64,000 nt of DNA from Diploptera punctata (Eukaryota > Arthropoda > Insecta > Blattodea > Blaberidae): assembly GCA_030220185.1 (NCBI GenBank), contig JASPKZ010000424.1, forward strand, positions 780,001-844,000, given 5' to 3'. The notes beneath the pieces are model-generated. The model was not told the origin of the DNA, did not search any database, and saw only the letters and a list, made by a program, of their open reading frames with translations. The translations under genes were made by a program, and so were the position numbers. Below, piece by piece: positions 9,846 to 19,713 of the stretch. Positions within the stretch are counted from its first letter, which is position 1, and each line of letters starts with the position of its first letter.

Positions 9846-10879
9846 TTCATCTGACAATGGAACTCAACCATTGCATGTCAAAATCTACCTTGAAATTTCT
9901 CCCAGAGAAGCTCGTGATATATCAAAGCCATATCCGAAAAAATCTGCCTTTTTAACTGTAAGGTAATAAAAATACATCACCAAATCTCTCATTTAGACTA
10001 AAGGGAAGTAATACATCTCATGACTTAGTGATTGGATAACCTTAACTACCTACTGTCTGCGCTGCGTCCCACCCCACTCCACTCTGCTCCTATGCTAGAA
10101 GGGAATCCATCTGCTCTGTAAAGTGTATTCTTGGATTCTGGCTTCAATTTCTGTGCCTTGCATTTAAAAAAGGCAGATAATTTTTTGGACAGTCTTTTTA
10201 AGATAGGTTTTGGCATGCAATGGTTGACAGTTCCCTTGTGTGTTATAAATTTTAATTTTGTGTAGATTGGCAGCGAAATAATCGTGTCCTGTTTTTAATG
10301 AGAATCTTGCCACTGGCTTCCTTCCGTGACATCTTGTTATTTGCCATTCTAGGTGAATATTGTACCATTGTTCATCTGTGATGGAATTTATTTTTAATTT
10401 ATTATTATACTCGGACCAACAGATCTGTGCCCCTATAGCACTGACATCATTCTTAGAAAAGTACACATCAGTACTCATGACATTTCATCACACTTCTCCC
10501 CCCCACTACAGCAAACAGCAGCTGCAATAACTTATCGAGTAGGGATGTTGCCAAATTTCTCCAAGTGTCATGGTTCTTGAATATTGAATAATGCAAGGTT
10601 GGAGTTGAGTTGACAACACTGGAGTGCAAGAGAGAGATATAGGAATGCAGGGAGGGAAATGATTTTGCTGAGGCAGAAAAGGAAGTAGACTTTAGTTCGC
10701 ATATCTTACAGGGGCACAGATCCATTGGACAGACAATATTTTCAAGTAATTTTCCAGCTTAATCTTGATTGGAATTGTTTTTGGACAACTGTAACAATAA
10801 TTGCAAATAGTGGCTCATAGGTAATAACTCAAGAAATGTTTCAGAAATAAATTTTACATTTATTGATTTTTTTTTTCAG
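9846..10879. repeat. intron with dispersed repeats
   Basis: 9860-9960 matches, inverted, the CTCTGGGAGAAATTTCAAGG repeat of 7050 and 21860. 9995-10165 matches the 5350-5560 repeat, and 10190-10240 again contains 'ggcatgcaatggttgacagt'. Nothing else was recognised before the acceptor TTTTTTTTTCAG at 10879. Confidence 0.45.
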
Positions 10880-10989
10880 AGACTCCTCCGGATGGAAATA
10901 AAGAGAGAATTGCAGGAAATAGCTCATTAAATTTAATATCTAAACCTAAAACTGCATCTGTTGAATGTCAAACAAGTTCAGAACTAGAG
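10880..10989 (+). CDS. host gene of unknown function, internal exon 3 of window
   Basis: A strong polypyrimidine acceptor ends at 10879; donor GAG|GTAAGA begins at 10990. The 110-nt exon runs from phase 1 to phase 0. It encodes (G)ETPPDGNKERIAGNSS ... PKTASVECQTSSELE. No domain was recognised. It fits the phases of exons 8851-9046 and 20958-21007. Confidence 0.75.
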
Positions 10990-11040
10990 GTAAGAACTGC
11001 TTAAATGGGGTCGGTTTTGAAAAGAGATAAATTAATTCAT

Positions 11041-11226
11041 TATATTTGAAGAGAAAAATGTTCGCCTAGACCGAGACTCGAATCCGGTACCTTTGGCTTT
11101 CCAGGCCAAATGCTCTACAAACTGGTCCAAATGTCCCGGGTTCGAGTCTCGGTCTAGGCAAAAAAAATTCTCTTCAAATATAATTCATCCTTCAGTGAGA
11201 AGTGTTAAATTAATAATAAAAATATC
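11041..11226. mobile_element. tRNA-like family A element, head-to-head, 186 bp
   Basis: Perfect 12-bp TSD (aaattaattcat at 11029-11040 and 11227-11238), 40 bp inside the host intron. Arms TATATTTGAAGAG and CTCTTCAAATATA are inverted. The right end is extended by TCATCCTTCAGTGAGAAGTG ... AATAATAAAAAT. The tRNA-like core is partly deleted on the right arm. Confidence 0.8.
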
Positions 11227-11274
11227 AAATTAATTCATGTTAAAAATTACATATCTCCAATTTCAATTTCTGAA

Positions 11275-11640
11275 CATTATCACTATGAGGTTTAATTTAA
11301 GAATTAAATTAATATTTTTAATACCTCACCTCATATCCTTTATTCTTCTAGATTGCGGTTTCGGAGCTATATCTCCATCATCAGTACCCTCTCGTTGACC
11401 GGTGTTATGTTGTTTCTTGGCAGTTTTCTTTGCATCTTGTTCACCAGTATTATGTCGTTTCTTGGTGGTTTTCTTCCCCAAGGAAGAAGAAAACTGCCAA
11501 GAAACAACATAACATGGTCGACGAGAGGCTACTGACAATGGAGATATGCAGTCGATAAGAATAAAGGATATGAGGTGAGGTATTAAAAATATCAATTCAA
11601 TTCTTAAATTAAACCTCATAGTGATTTTTTCCTGTGAAAG
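11275..11640. mobile_element. PLE-derived palindrome
   Basis: Inverted arms: CACCTCATATCCTTTATTC (11327) and GAATAAAGGATATGAGGTG (11558). Long tails CACTATGAGGTTTAAT (left) and ATTAAACCTCATAGTG (right) are present on both sides. The left arm has a hammerhead motif (11347-11387); the right has lost most of its core. Confidence 0.7.
11347..11387 (-). ncRNA. hammerhead ribozyme motif
   Basis: Minus strand: TA, CTGATGA, extra T, stem II GGAG/CTCC, GAAA, degenerate stem III, cleavage base C, then TAG. The core is canonical; stems I and III are weaker than in the sister copies at 30612 and 32327. Confidence 0.6.
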
Positions 11641-11791
11641 TTAAATTATTACATATTTTTATTAATAAATTTCAGTAGAAAGTAATATGTTCTTTTTAAA
11701 AATAGTGAGTCTTTAACATCTTACATCATAGTTTATTAAAACATAACATTTAAAATAAAATTCTGTTCACCTCACCTCATATCCTGTCTTC

Positions 11792-11838
11792 TAATTAGAC
11801 CAGTTTCGTAAACTTAGTGGTTACATCTTCAGTAATTA
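11792..11838 (-). ncRNA. hammerhead ribozyme motif, best stem I in window
   Basis: Minus strand: stem I TAATTA/TAATTA (6 bp), CTGAAGA, extra T, stem II GTAACC/GTTTAC with loop ACTAA, GAAA, stem III AC/GT closing TG, U16.1, cleavage base C. Every conserved core position matches the hammerhead consensus. Order and open stem I make it type I. Confidence 0.8.
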
Positions 11839-12427
11839 CATGACCGATGTTCTGTCATCCAGGAGCACTACTTCTTACTCCATCTGTTGGTGGACCAATG
11901 AATCTCCCAATCAAATCAACTTTCCCGGAAATTTCAATATTTATTAATTTTTCTTTCTTAGTTTTTTTGAATGTGGATTTTTTTTTCCCAAACTGTGAGC
12001 TCCTTAGGTTTATCTGTTTGTTTTATTAAACTAGCTTTTGTTTCAATGTTTTTCTGATCAAGTATGAGCAGCTATTGCTGGTTTTGCTGATTTCCCATTT
12101 TTGACATTCTTAAAGTGTTTTATCACTCTCGTTTTCAAATTTTATTTTTCTGACTAACTCATATCCTGTCTTCTAATTTGACTTTTTTCATAACCAATGG
12201 TTACATCATTAGTGGTTTTTAGTCAGAAAAACACCAAATTGAAAGAATGGCTAGTTTATTAAAACAAATAGAAAACCTAAGGAATTCACTGTTTGGAAAA
12301 AAAATCCACATAAAAAAACTAAGAAAGAAAAATTAATTAATTTTAAAATTCCTGGGAAATAATTAATAATAATCTTGGTCTGTATATTCTTACCTCATAG
12401 TTGTTTCTGTTGAACATATGTTTCAAG

Positions 12428-12638
12428 TTATGTAGATAGGAAATAACACTATGAGGTTTTTAATATTGTTTATTTTTTATTATTTCACTCACCTCATACT
12501 TCATAATTCCTAGCGCACCCAGGGTTTCTTCACATCATTTGTGACACAGCATTGAGAATGTCACAAATGATGTGAAGAAACCCTGGGTCTGCTAGGAATT
12601 ATGAAGTATGAGGTGAGTGAAATAATAAAAAATAAACA
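12428..12638. mobile_element. PLE-derived palindrome, 211 bp, U3/A8 subfamily
   Basis: TSD atatgtttcaag/atttgtttcaag (12416-12427, 12639-12650; one mismatch). The left end is long, the right short. It is nearly identical to 5941-6148 but in opposite orientation. It carries the motif at 12548-12593. Confidence 0.8.
12548..12593 (+). ncRNA. hammerhead-like motif with C3U/G8A
   Basis: AGCA, core TTGAGAA (positions 3 and 8 are U and A instead of C and G), extra T, stem II GTCAC/GTGAA, GAAA, stem III ACCC-T-GGGT, cleavage base C, TGCT. Stem I AGCA/TGCT is perfect. The rest of the core (U4, G5, A6, A9, G12-A14) is intact. Confidence 0.6.
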
Positions 12639-12742
12639 ATTTGTTTCAAGGCCTGTAGGCCTCATCTTCATCTATTACAGAGAACTTGAGAAAAGTCAAT
12701 CTGTAATAGCTGAAGATGAGGCCAACAGGCCTTGAAACATAT

Positions 12743-13056
12743 TTAATATATGTAGGAAATAACACTATGAGGTTAATTTTAATTATTATGAGTTAGTTAT
12801 TTTGACTAAAATAAACTAAGTCAATAAATATTTAATTTTAGGAAGTTATATTTTGAGGTTATTTTAATTATATTATTTTTGATCTGGACATCTTATCTCA
12901 ATATTAATGTTGATTTGTTCTTGGACATGTTTCAAAACAATTCTGTTTTATCTTCAGCTTTGTCCAAGAACAAATCAACATTAATATTGAGGTAAGATGT
13001 CCAGACCAAAAATAATATAATTAAACTAAGTCAAACTAACTAACTCATAATAATTA
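12743..13056. mobile_element. PLE-derived palindrome with a further nested copy
   Basis: Perfect 12-bp TSD (cttgaaacatat at 12731-12742 and 13057-13068). The left end is long (GGAAATAACACTATGAGG), the right short. Nested within is another palindrome with arms GATCTGGACATCTTACCTC and GAGGTAAGATGTCCAGACC (about 12823-13020), flanked by 'taaactaagtcaa'. A degenerate ribozyme (CTGAAGAT, AAAACA/TGTTTT, GAAA) is within it. Confidence 0.75.
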
Positions 13057-13137
13057 CTTGAAACATATGTCCAACAGAAACAACCATAAGAGGTAAGAAT
13101 ATACAGACCAAGCTTAATTATTAAATATAACCTCTTA

Positions 13138-13290
13138 ATCATATTTGAAGAGAAAAATTATACGCTCAGACCGGGACTTGAACCCGGGACCCTTGGTTTT
13201 CTAGTCCAAGTGCTCTAACATTTGAGCTACCCGAGCAAGTATCGATCTAAACGCAAATCCTTCTCTATATACATTGTTACTACCTATTAT
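13138..13290 (-). repeat. tRNA-like family A unit
   Basis: CATATTTGAAGAGAAAAATT, then antisense tRNA-like sequence (GGGACTTGAACCCGGGACCC ... TGAGCTACCCGAGC), then the CGCAAAT..TCTC spacer typical of family A. It sits at the long end of the family-D palindrome. Confidence 0.6.
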
Positions 13291-13406
13291 ATTTTTAAAA
13301 TTCCTGGGGAAGTTGATTTGATTGGGAGGTTCATTGGTTTGCCAACAGATGGCGTAAGCAGTGCTCCTGAACGACAGAACATGGTCTTGTAATTACTGAA
13401 AATGTA

Positions 13407-13573
13407 TTTAATTTTAGGAAGTGATATTTTGAGGTTATTTTAATTATATTATTTTTAGTCTGATCATCTTACCTCAATATTAATGTTGATTTGTTCGACA
13501 TGTTTCTGTTTTGTAACATGTCGAACAAATCAACATTAATGTTGAGGTAAGATGATCAGACTAAAATAATATA
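13407..13573. mobile_element. PLE-derived palindrome, 167 bp
   Basis: Perfect 12-bp TSD (actgaaaatgta at 13395-13406 and 13574-13585). The left end is long (TTTAATTTTAGGAAGTGATA), the right short, ending exactly at ATAATATA. It belongs to the same subfamily as the giant palindrome 49562-53667. It interrupts a ribozyme of the outer element. Confidence 0.85.
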
Positions 13574-13685
13574 ACTGAAAATGTAACCACTAAGATTATG
13601 AAACTGGTGTAATTAAAAGACAGGATATGAGGTGAATAGAATTTTATTTTAAATTAAACATCATAGTGATATTTCCCATAATAGT

Positions 13686-13715
13686 ACACACACACACACA
13701 CATATATATATATAT
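13686..13715. repeat. (CA)n/(TA)n microsatellite
   Basis: A simple run of CA then TA dinucleotides between two PLE-derived elements. Confidence 0.9.
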
Positions 13716-13747
13716 GAGGAATCAAATGTAATTGATAAAACATGTTT

Positions 13748-14244
13748 TAAAAATACAATAGGAAGTAACATTAAGAGGTTTTCCAAAGTTAAAATTGGGA
13801 AACACATTATGAGGTTCTTAATTAATAAATTAACGATTCATTTTAACATCTTACCTCATATTTCATGTTTTATCAAACACGGTAACTATAGTTTTCAAAT
13901 GATCTTGTCATTCATTTTCAACCGCCATTATGACTACCGGATATTCGTTGGAATCTCCCTCTATAACGTTGCCATCTGGTGTTGATTTGACGAACTTCGA
14001 GATATCGTTGCCATCTTAATTAAGAGGTTTATTTAATAATTAAGATATTTGGTCTGTGTATACTTACCTCTTATGGTTGTTTTTTTGTTGAACATGTGTT
14101 TCAAGGCTTGTGAGCCCCTTCTTCAGCGATTACAGACAATTACTTAGTCGGTAATCGCTGAACTTGGGGCTCACAAGCCTTGAAACATGTTCAACAAAAA
14201 AAAAACCATAAGAGGTAAGAATACACAGACCAAATATCTTAATC
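13748..14244. mobile_element. PLE family-D head-to-head element with insertion
   Basis: The TSD is 17 bp with one mismatch (attgataaaacatgttt at 13731-13747, attgataaagcatgttt at 14245-14261). The left end is long (GGAAGTAACATTAAGAGG). Arms CTTACCTCTTATGGTTG and CAAAC..CATAAGAGGTAAG carry ribozymes: left CTGAAGA, GGGGCT/AGCCTT, GAAAC; right with the core decayed to CTGAACT. The insertion 13782-14019 sits in the long end. Confidence 0.75.
13782..14019 (-). mobile_element. single-arm PLE end, U3/A8 subfamily
   Basis: TSD ttaagaggttt (13771-13781 and 14020-14030). Only one arm is present: long end, TACCTCATATTTCATG, ribozyme with TTGAAAA core, then 5' truncation in the 'cgttgccatc' region. This is a solitary, not head-to-head, insertion. 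It matches the left part of 19527-20399. Confidence 0.75.
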
Positions 14245-15140
14245 ATTGATAAAGCATGTTTCACTATGTGTGCATATTATCTTCAGCTCGTTCAGAGTGT
14301 GAATTTTTAGTTAGCCCTGGATGCCACTTCCTCTTCCATCTTTTGGTTGAACGAAGAACTTTCAATTTTCCCCAGGAATTTCAAAATTCATGATCTAATC
14401 ATTTTATTTCTGGATGTAGATCTTCTCCCAAACTGTCAGTTCTCTGGATTTTTCTAACTGTTACAATAATTTTTTAATTTGAAGAGAAAAGTATATACCT
14501 AAATTGGGATTTCAACCCAATGTCTCTGGTTCTGTACACCAGTGCTCTTCCATCTGAGATATTAGGCTTCCAATTTATTAGTAGATTTTTCTCTACATTA
14601 ATACGATTCCCACATATGATAAAGAAGTCAACATTCGTTTCTTCTAGCGGCTTCTTATACAAGTAGTCAAATTTAGTATGTCATTCGGTGAGGAGCGATA
14701 AATTTAATTTTAAACATTGTTATAATAATATTTGAAGAGAAAAATATATACCCAGACTGGGGTTTGAACCCAAGACCTTTGGCTTTCTATGCAAATGCTC
14801 TACCTGAGAAACTCCAACCTAAATGCAAACTTTTCTCTTATATAAACTGTTAATTCCCAAGCATCAAATGCTACGAAACCATCGCTTTGATCTTGTAAAT
14901 GGCGGCTTCTTTATTAAGAAGACCTTTATTGGGAATTTTAATTACATTATAAAGCAAGTATGGCCTCTTTTAATGTTTTTATTATTCATTTCATACATCT
15001 CAATGATGGATAAATTATATTTGAAGAGAAAAATATATGCTCAGACTGGGATTTGAACCCAGGACCTTTCGTCTTTCTATGCTCTACCAACTGAGCTACC
15101 TGAGAAACTTGAATCTAAATGCAAATTTTTCTCTTATATA

Positions 15141-16645
15141 CACTTGTGTCCAAAAGTTAAGGATAATTAGTTCATTTGTCAGAATAATACAAAATTTGGT
15201 AAGGGTATGTCACAGATAATTAGAAACATGGCACGAAAGAAACAATGGCATGAATACGTCATTCACTTGTCATTTTCACAACAAACGAAAACTGCATTTC
15301 AGAATTCGAACATAAAAGTTGAACAACAATGGTTCAAATGATTAGTATGGGGTGTGATTACCCCTGACAGCTACACAAGACTCACATCGACGTGGCATGC
15401 TAGTGATGAGGTTGTTCAGGAGTTCGATGCTCAGCAAATTCCACTCCTCATGAAGAGCAATGTGAAGGTCTTGAAGTGTCCTCGGAGGAGGCTGACGAGA
15501 TGCAATTTGTCTCCCTAAGGCATCCCATGCATGCTCTATAGGATTCATATCCGGAGACCTCGCTGGCCACTCCATACGCTGGATATCTTCCTCCTGAAGA
15601 AACTCATCCACCAGTTGTGACCTGTGAGGTCGGGCATTGTCATCCATGAATATGAATTCTGGACCCACAGCTCCCCTGAAAAGTCTTACATGAGATTCCA
15701 GGATCTCTTCTCTATACCGCTGAGCATTAACAGTGCCACCTGCGAAGATGTGAAGCTCTATGCGTGCATTCATCATTATACCTCCCCATACCAGGAGACC
15801 ACCGCCACCAAATGGATGTCTTTCCATGATGTTCATGGGGTTGTAACGAGTTCCTTGCTCCCTCCAGATAGTCACGCGATGCGAATCACAGTTCAAGCTG
15901 AATCTGGACTCGTCTGTAAATAGCACGCTGCTCCACTGATTTAGAGTCCAGTCGCGATGTTCCTGACTCCACCGTAAACGTGCTCTCTTGTTATCAAGGG
16001 TGAGTGGGACGCACACTACAGGCCGTCTAGCATACAGACCAGCAGCTCTGAGTCTTCTATAGACAGTTTGTCTGGATACTCTGATACCTGAGGCGGCCGC
16101 AAGTTCTGAACTCAGTTGTCTGGCAGACATTGTTCGGTTTCTTCTTGCAGTTAACGCAAGATATCGATCCTGCTGAGGATTTGTAACTCTTGGACGACCT
16201 CCCACTGGTCTTCGCCTAACGTCTCCGGTCTCTTGGAACCGTCGCCATAACCTAGATATAACATTTTGTGGGCACATTAAGTGCTATGGAGACCTCAGTT
16301 TGTGTCTGTCCTGTTTCTAGCCGCCCAATAATTCTACCCCGAAGCAGAGGGTCCAGATGTTGTCTTTGTGCCATTTTACTGCAATCTGTTCTTACACTAC
16401 ATCTGATTATATCATAACTCTCTTTAAAAATGAAGATTTATGGAACAGGGCTTAACTGCAACAATGCAATTTTCATTTATAATTGCTATTAATTTTTTCA
16501 TTGTTGAAGAGAGATTATAATTTAGTATGTAAACTAAACTAAATGTACTGAGAAACGTTTTGATAAATAATTTTTACTCCTTGCTCCTCTTTAAGCATTT
16601 TGATTTTCCGTTTTACAAATTATCCTAAACTTTTGGACATCAGTG
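15141..16645 (-). mobile_element. Tc1-like DNA transposon, 1505 bp
   Basis: TA target duplication (15139-15140, 16646-16647) and terminal inverted repeats beginning CACTTGTGTCCAAAAGTT on the left and CACTGATGTCCAAAAGTT on the right (reverse complement). It encodes one transposase on the minus strand. Length and layout are typical of Tc1 elements. Confidence 0.92.
15342..16374 (-). pseudogene. Tc1-family transposase (DD34E), one frameshift
   Basis: The long frame covers 311 residues, with an N-terminal paired-like HTH (QNVISRLWRRFQETG, GRPRVT, SARQLSSELA) and catalytic residues in FTDESRF, FMDDNARPH and PDMNPIEHAWD. The last two acidic residues are separated by 34 residues (DD34E). The natural start is probably the ATG at 16372-16374 (MAQRQHLDPLLRGRI), but a one-base gain near 16270 in a C-run puts the first 30-odd codons out of frame. 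The stop is TAA at 15342. Apart from that indel it looks intact, so the copy is young. A downstream start could yield a protein lacking part of the DNA-binding domain. Confidence 0.88.
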
Positions 16646-16964
16646 TACATTGTTGTATACACTGATAATTATATACCCTTAAATACACTGCTGTTATAAT
16701 AATTTTGCTTTCCCTTTGATGTCATGTTTTTTCTGACCAAGCATGAGCAGCTACTGCAGATTTATGTTGTTGTTCAATGGTAATGAGTGTTGGTTCATTT
16801 GCAGATTTATCTACTTCCCCCTTTTTTTTTTTTCACATTTCTTAAGAATTCCTTCATTCGAATGTTCAAGTTTCTTTTCGTTTTCCCTTTCCCACATCTT
16901 ATCACAATCTACACATCACTCTTTTAATTATTGTTAGTTTTGATTAGTATACTGGGCTATTCAG

Positions 16965-18585
16965 AAAGAAGGAACAGACTTCAAACATTTATTTCTTCCA
17001 CACTACAAAAAATATAAACACAATTCCAACGTTCCTGGAAAGAGAAAAATTCAAATTTCACTGTTTTATGCATTCAATACGAGCACGACAAATATCAAAA
17101 CAGTGGCTCATTTCTTGCCACTCATGAATCAGCTGGTCTCTAGTTATCGAATTCACAGCTTCAACAATTCCATGTCACAGATTCCATCGGTAATTAAGTT
17201 GATCTTCTGCTCCTCCTCTTCCAATCCAACATCCTGTTGTACAGCAAACTTCCGATTATCCGTTTTAATTGGGACCGAGATATGCATGGAAAATTGAAAA
17301 ACACGAATAATCCAACTAAGTTATTCTAACAATAAACGCTCAATACAGTATTTATTACAGTACGGCAATTCGAAAAGTGTAGTACTTTAAACAAAATTTG
17401 TGTCTAGGAACCATAAATCTCTGTTGAAACCACATGTTTTACACCATGAAGTCCGATATTTTCCTCTGCTTCAATTTATCGTTTAAACTTTTTCTGATTA
17501 CAGTACTTATTTTCCTAACACTTAAGACATCAATGTAATCAAATTCATTTTTGTCCCATATATTCTAATAAGATGTCTATATATTTTGATGCTTCTGTGT
17601 GGCTAATTTTATTTTCAAATGTTGCATTTTCATCTTCACTTCTCCTTCCCCTCCCCCTCGCACTTTGTTGACAATAGCTGCGTCATTCAATGTTTCGAAG
17701 CCAGGTTCACACGGGTCACTCGGCAACCACTCAACAACATTTTCACATCCAGCAACTTCTTTCAACAAGTGAGCTATATTTGTAACATCGCCACAGTTTT
17801 CGGAAGTAATACTGCAAAGTCTTGTTCATTCTTAGGTGGCATGAGTTTATTCCACGATCGTGGTTGGTTTCACTTTTTTCCACGCCCTTCAAATTCCATA
17901 AATGGCATCTAACACATTTAAAGATTTCTAAAATGTGACATCAGTTCCCTCGTATATTAGGCTTCGTACAAGGTTGGTGTGATGTTGTTTAACACTAGCA
18001 ATTGCACCTTGGTCCGTGGGTTGAATCAGAGATGTGACACATGGTGCAGATATTTCACAATAATCTGACCATGATCAGATATAAGCTCACTTGAACTTGG
18101 GTAGCAAGGTGCATTTCTAGAAGTAGGACAACTTTAACAGGTAGCCCTTCCTTCTCAAAATATGCCGTGGGTACCGTTAGATGCATCAGGTGAGGGGGTT
18201 ATGAGTGAAGTTATCTTTATTGTGAGAGTTTCTAAGCACATTTCACAGTAGCGCATTTAAAAGTAAATACTTTTTTCATAACAATAAAAAATACAGTACA
18301 GTATTTATCTTCTTTTTTAAAAATACTGTAGGAAGAGTTATGCCCGGATAATATGTGCACTGATAATCGAGAGTTTGCTGTATTGCCATTTTAATACAAA
18401 CAATAAACGTGGCAAGCAACAGCGCCAATGCGGCTGTGATCAGAACTTCAAACTTCACTCTTTCCAGGAACGTTGGAATTGTGTTTCTATTTTTTGTAGT
18501 TTGGAAGAAATAAATGTTTTGAAGTCTGGAAGAAATAAATGTTTTGAAGTCTGTTCTTTTTTTTTTAATAGCCCTATATTTAGGC
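16965..18585. mobile_element. DNA transposon remnant with long inverted repeats
   Basis: Left end GGGCTATTCAGAAAGAAGG at 16965 and, inverted, AATAGCCC at about 18575. Inner inverted segments (ACTTCAAACATTTATTTCTTCC ... GTTCCTGGAAAGAG) run about 100 bp inwards. The right repeat has an internal duplication of about 25 bp (AAGAAATAAATGTTTTGAAG twice). Family unknown. A Tigger-like copy is inserted inside. Confidence 0.6.
17242..18380 (-). mobile_element. Tigger/pogo-like DNA transposon, internally decayed
   Basis: Terminal repeats CAGCAAACTTCCGATTAT (left) and CAGCAAACTCTCGATTAT (right, reverse complement) with TA duplications (17240-17241, 18381-18382). The minus strand encodes a C-terminal transposase fragment: VTSLIQPTDQGAIASVKQHH near 18030-18060, and ENVVEWLPSDP further on. 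Stops and missing N-terminal domains make it defective. The VTSLIQPxDQG motif is characteristic of Tigger/jerky-like transposases. Confidence 0.82.
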
Positions 18586-18599
18586 TGTAATGATTTTTT

Positions 18600-19511
18600 T
18601 GGTGCCAAATTGATATTGAATTTGCTGAATTGAATTTATTGTATGCCCATAGATGATATCTAAATTTTCTATATTTCTTATCAATTTGTTTTTGGCACAT
18701 TTTTGTGTTAAATAAAGATACATTTAGCTATGTATATGTGTGTGTGTGTATTGCTAAGATATATTAAATGATCAGTAAGAATTAATTTTTTCAATTATTT
18801 AAGCATGGCCATTGCGTATTGAGGTACAATTTACTCATTTTCTGTAGTAAATATGAAAGTGAAATAAGAAGTCATATACCAAACAGTTTTGTGTTGTATC
18901 TGTAATATTTTTATTCCAGGCTATGATCAACATTTAAATTTGAATTTTTTTTTCATATAAACTATTCATGAAAAATATGGTTTTGGAAGAACTATTTAAC
19001 AAAATATGCTCCCTCCTGCATCCCGAAGAAAAGTTTAACAAGATTTATACTCGTTTTTATGCTTAATGGGTTTATAGGGAGCCAATTTTTTTTTTCAGGG
19101 GGTGAGGGGAGGGGTTAAAAATATTGGGGAAGGCTTTAATGGGAGTCCTGAATTGAAATTTTGTCAATTATAATTTAATTTTCATGTTTAATGGGTTCGT
19201 AGAGGTCAAAATAATAGAATTTCAAGAAAAAAATAGGGGATGCATTTAAGGGGTTTTATGCAAGGTATCATATAAGATTCCCTTGGTCTCAACCAAGTTT
19301 TTGTCCTTTAATTGATGCTGTGATCTAAAGACTGCAGTTGAGCTTAAAGCTCTATGGGTATCAAATATGATACCACCAATTACAGTGAGTTGAAGTTATT
19401 CCTGAAACAAAACAAAAAATTAAACGCCAATGGTATCATATCGCACTTTGGGAAGAAGATGTCCACAAGTATAAAAAGTTTAGTTCCGAGTTATTCACAA
19501 TTAAAGTTTTA
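18600..19511. other. intron or intergenic sequence; no gene seen
   Basis: There is a short TG repeat at 18737-18751. The rest is AT-rich without recognised coding or repeat structure. Confidence 0.4.
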
Positions 19512-19580
19512 AAAAAGGTACAGTAATAGATTAATGAGTCATTTTAACATCTTACCTCATATTTCATGTTTTATCAAACA

Positions 19581-19625
19581 CGGTAACTATAGTTTTCAAA
19601 TGATCTTGTCATTCATTTTCAACCG
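19581..19625 (-). ncRNA. hammerhead-like motif with C3U/G8A
   Basis: Mirror of the motif at 20261-20305: stem I CGG/CCG, TTGAAAA core, extra T, stem II GAATGA/TCATTT, GAAA, AACTA/TAGTT, A. Confidence 0.6.
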
Positions 19626-19713
19626 CCATTATGACTACCGGATATTCGTTGGAATCTCCCTCTATAACGCTGCCATCTGGTGTTGATTTGACGAACTTCG
19701 AGATATCGTTGCC

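Larger units (their letters stand above)
12357..13292. mobile_element. PLE family-D palindrome split by other insertions
   Basis: A 16-bp TSD from the GIY-YIG coding strand (ttttaaaattcctggg at 12341-12356 and 13293-13308) brackets it. Arms: TATATTCTTACCTCATAG left and AAGAGGTAAGAATATAC right. Remaining ribozyme segments are CTGAAGAT, GAGGCC/GGCCTT and GAAAC at 12710-12740. Both arms are interrupted at the same 12-bp site. Confidence 0.7.
11750..13665. mobile_element. PLE head-to-head composite with nested insertions
   Basis: Outer arms: CACCTCATATCCTGTCTTC (11772) and GACAGGATATGAGGTG (13619). The left arm carries minus-strand GIY-YIG C-terminal coding (11870-12130), the right a plus-strand counterpart (12230-12360, resuming 13293-13390). 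Nested inside are a family-D palindrome (12357-13292), two insertions inside that (12428-12638 and 12743-13056), a tRNA-like unit (13138-13290), and one insertion in the right ribozyme (13407-13573). All ORFs are decayed. Confidence 0.75.
14730..16691. mobile_element. tRNA-like family A element carrying a Tc1 insertion
   Basis: Perfect 12-bp TSD (tgttataataat at 14718-14729 and 16692-16703). Two antisense tRNA-like units (14755-14815 and about 15040-15105), spaced as in the tandem units elsewhere, then the 'ttttctcttatata' spacer that is split by the Tc1 element at a TA. Confidence 0.75.
14330..16900 (-). mobile_element. decayed PLE GIY-YIG remnant split by insertions
   Basis: Minus-strand GIY-YIG C-terminal coding is visible at 14330-14470 (WEKIYIQK-like) and resumes at 16704-16890 (KSAVAAHAWSEKT-like with an A-rich insertion). 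Between lie a tRNA-like unit (14470-14670) and a family A element that hosts a Tc1 transposon. Confidence 0.55.

Noticed and set aside
9827..9962. Candidate host exon (open frame after ...GCCAG, donor-like GTAAGG)
   Set aside because: The 5' part reads through a PLE GIY-YIG fragment and the rest is a dispersed repeat also found at 7050 and 21860. Its end phases do not fit the next exon.
15624..15923. Plus-strand ORF of 99 codons
   Set aside because: It is an antisense shadow of the Tc1 transposase.
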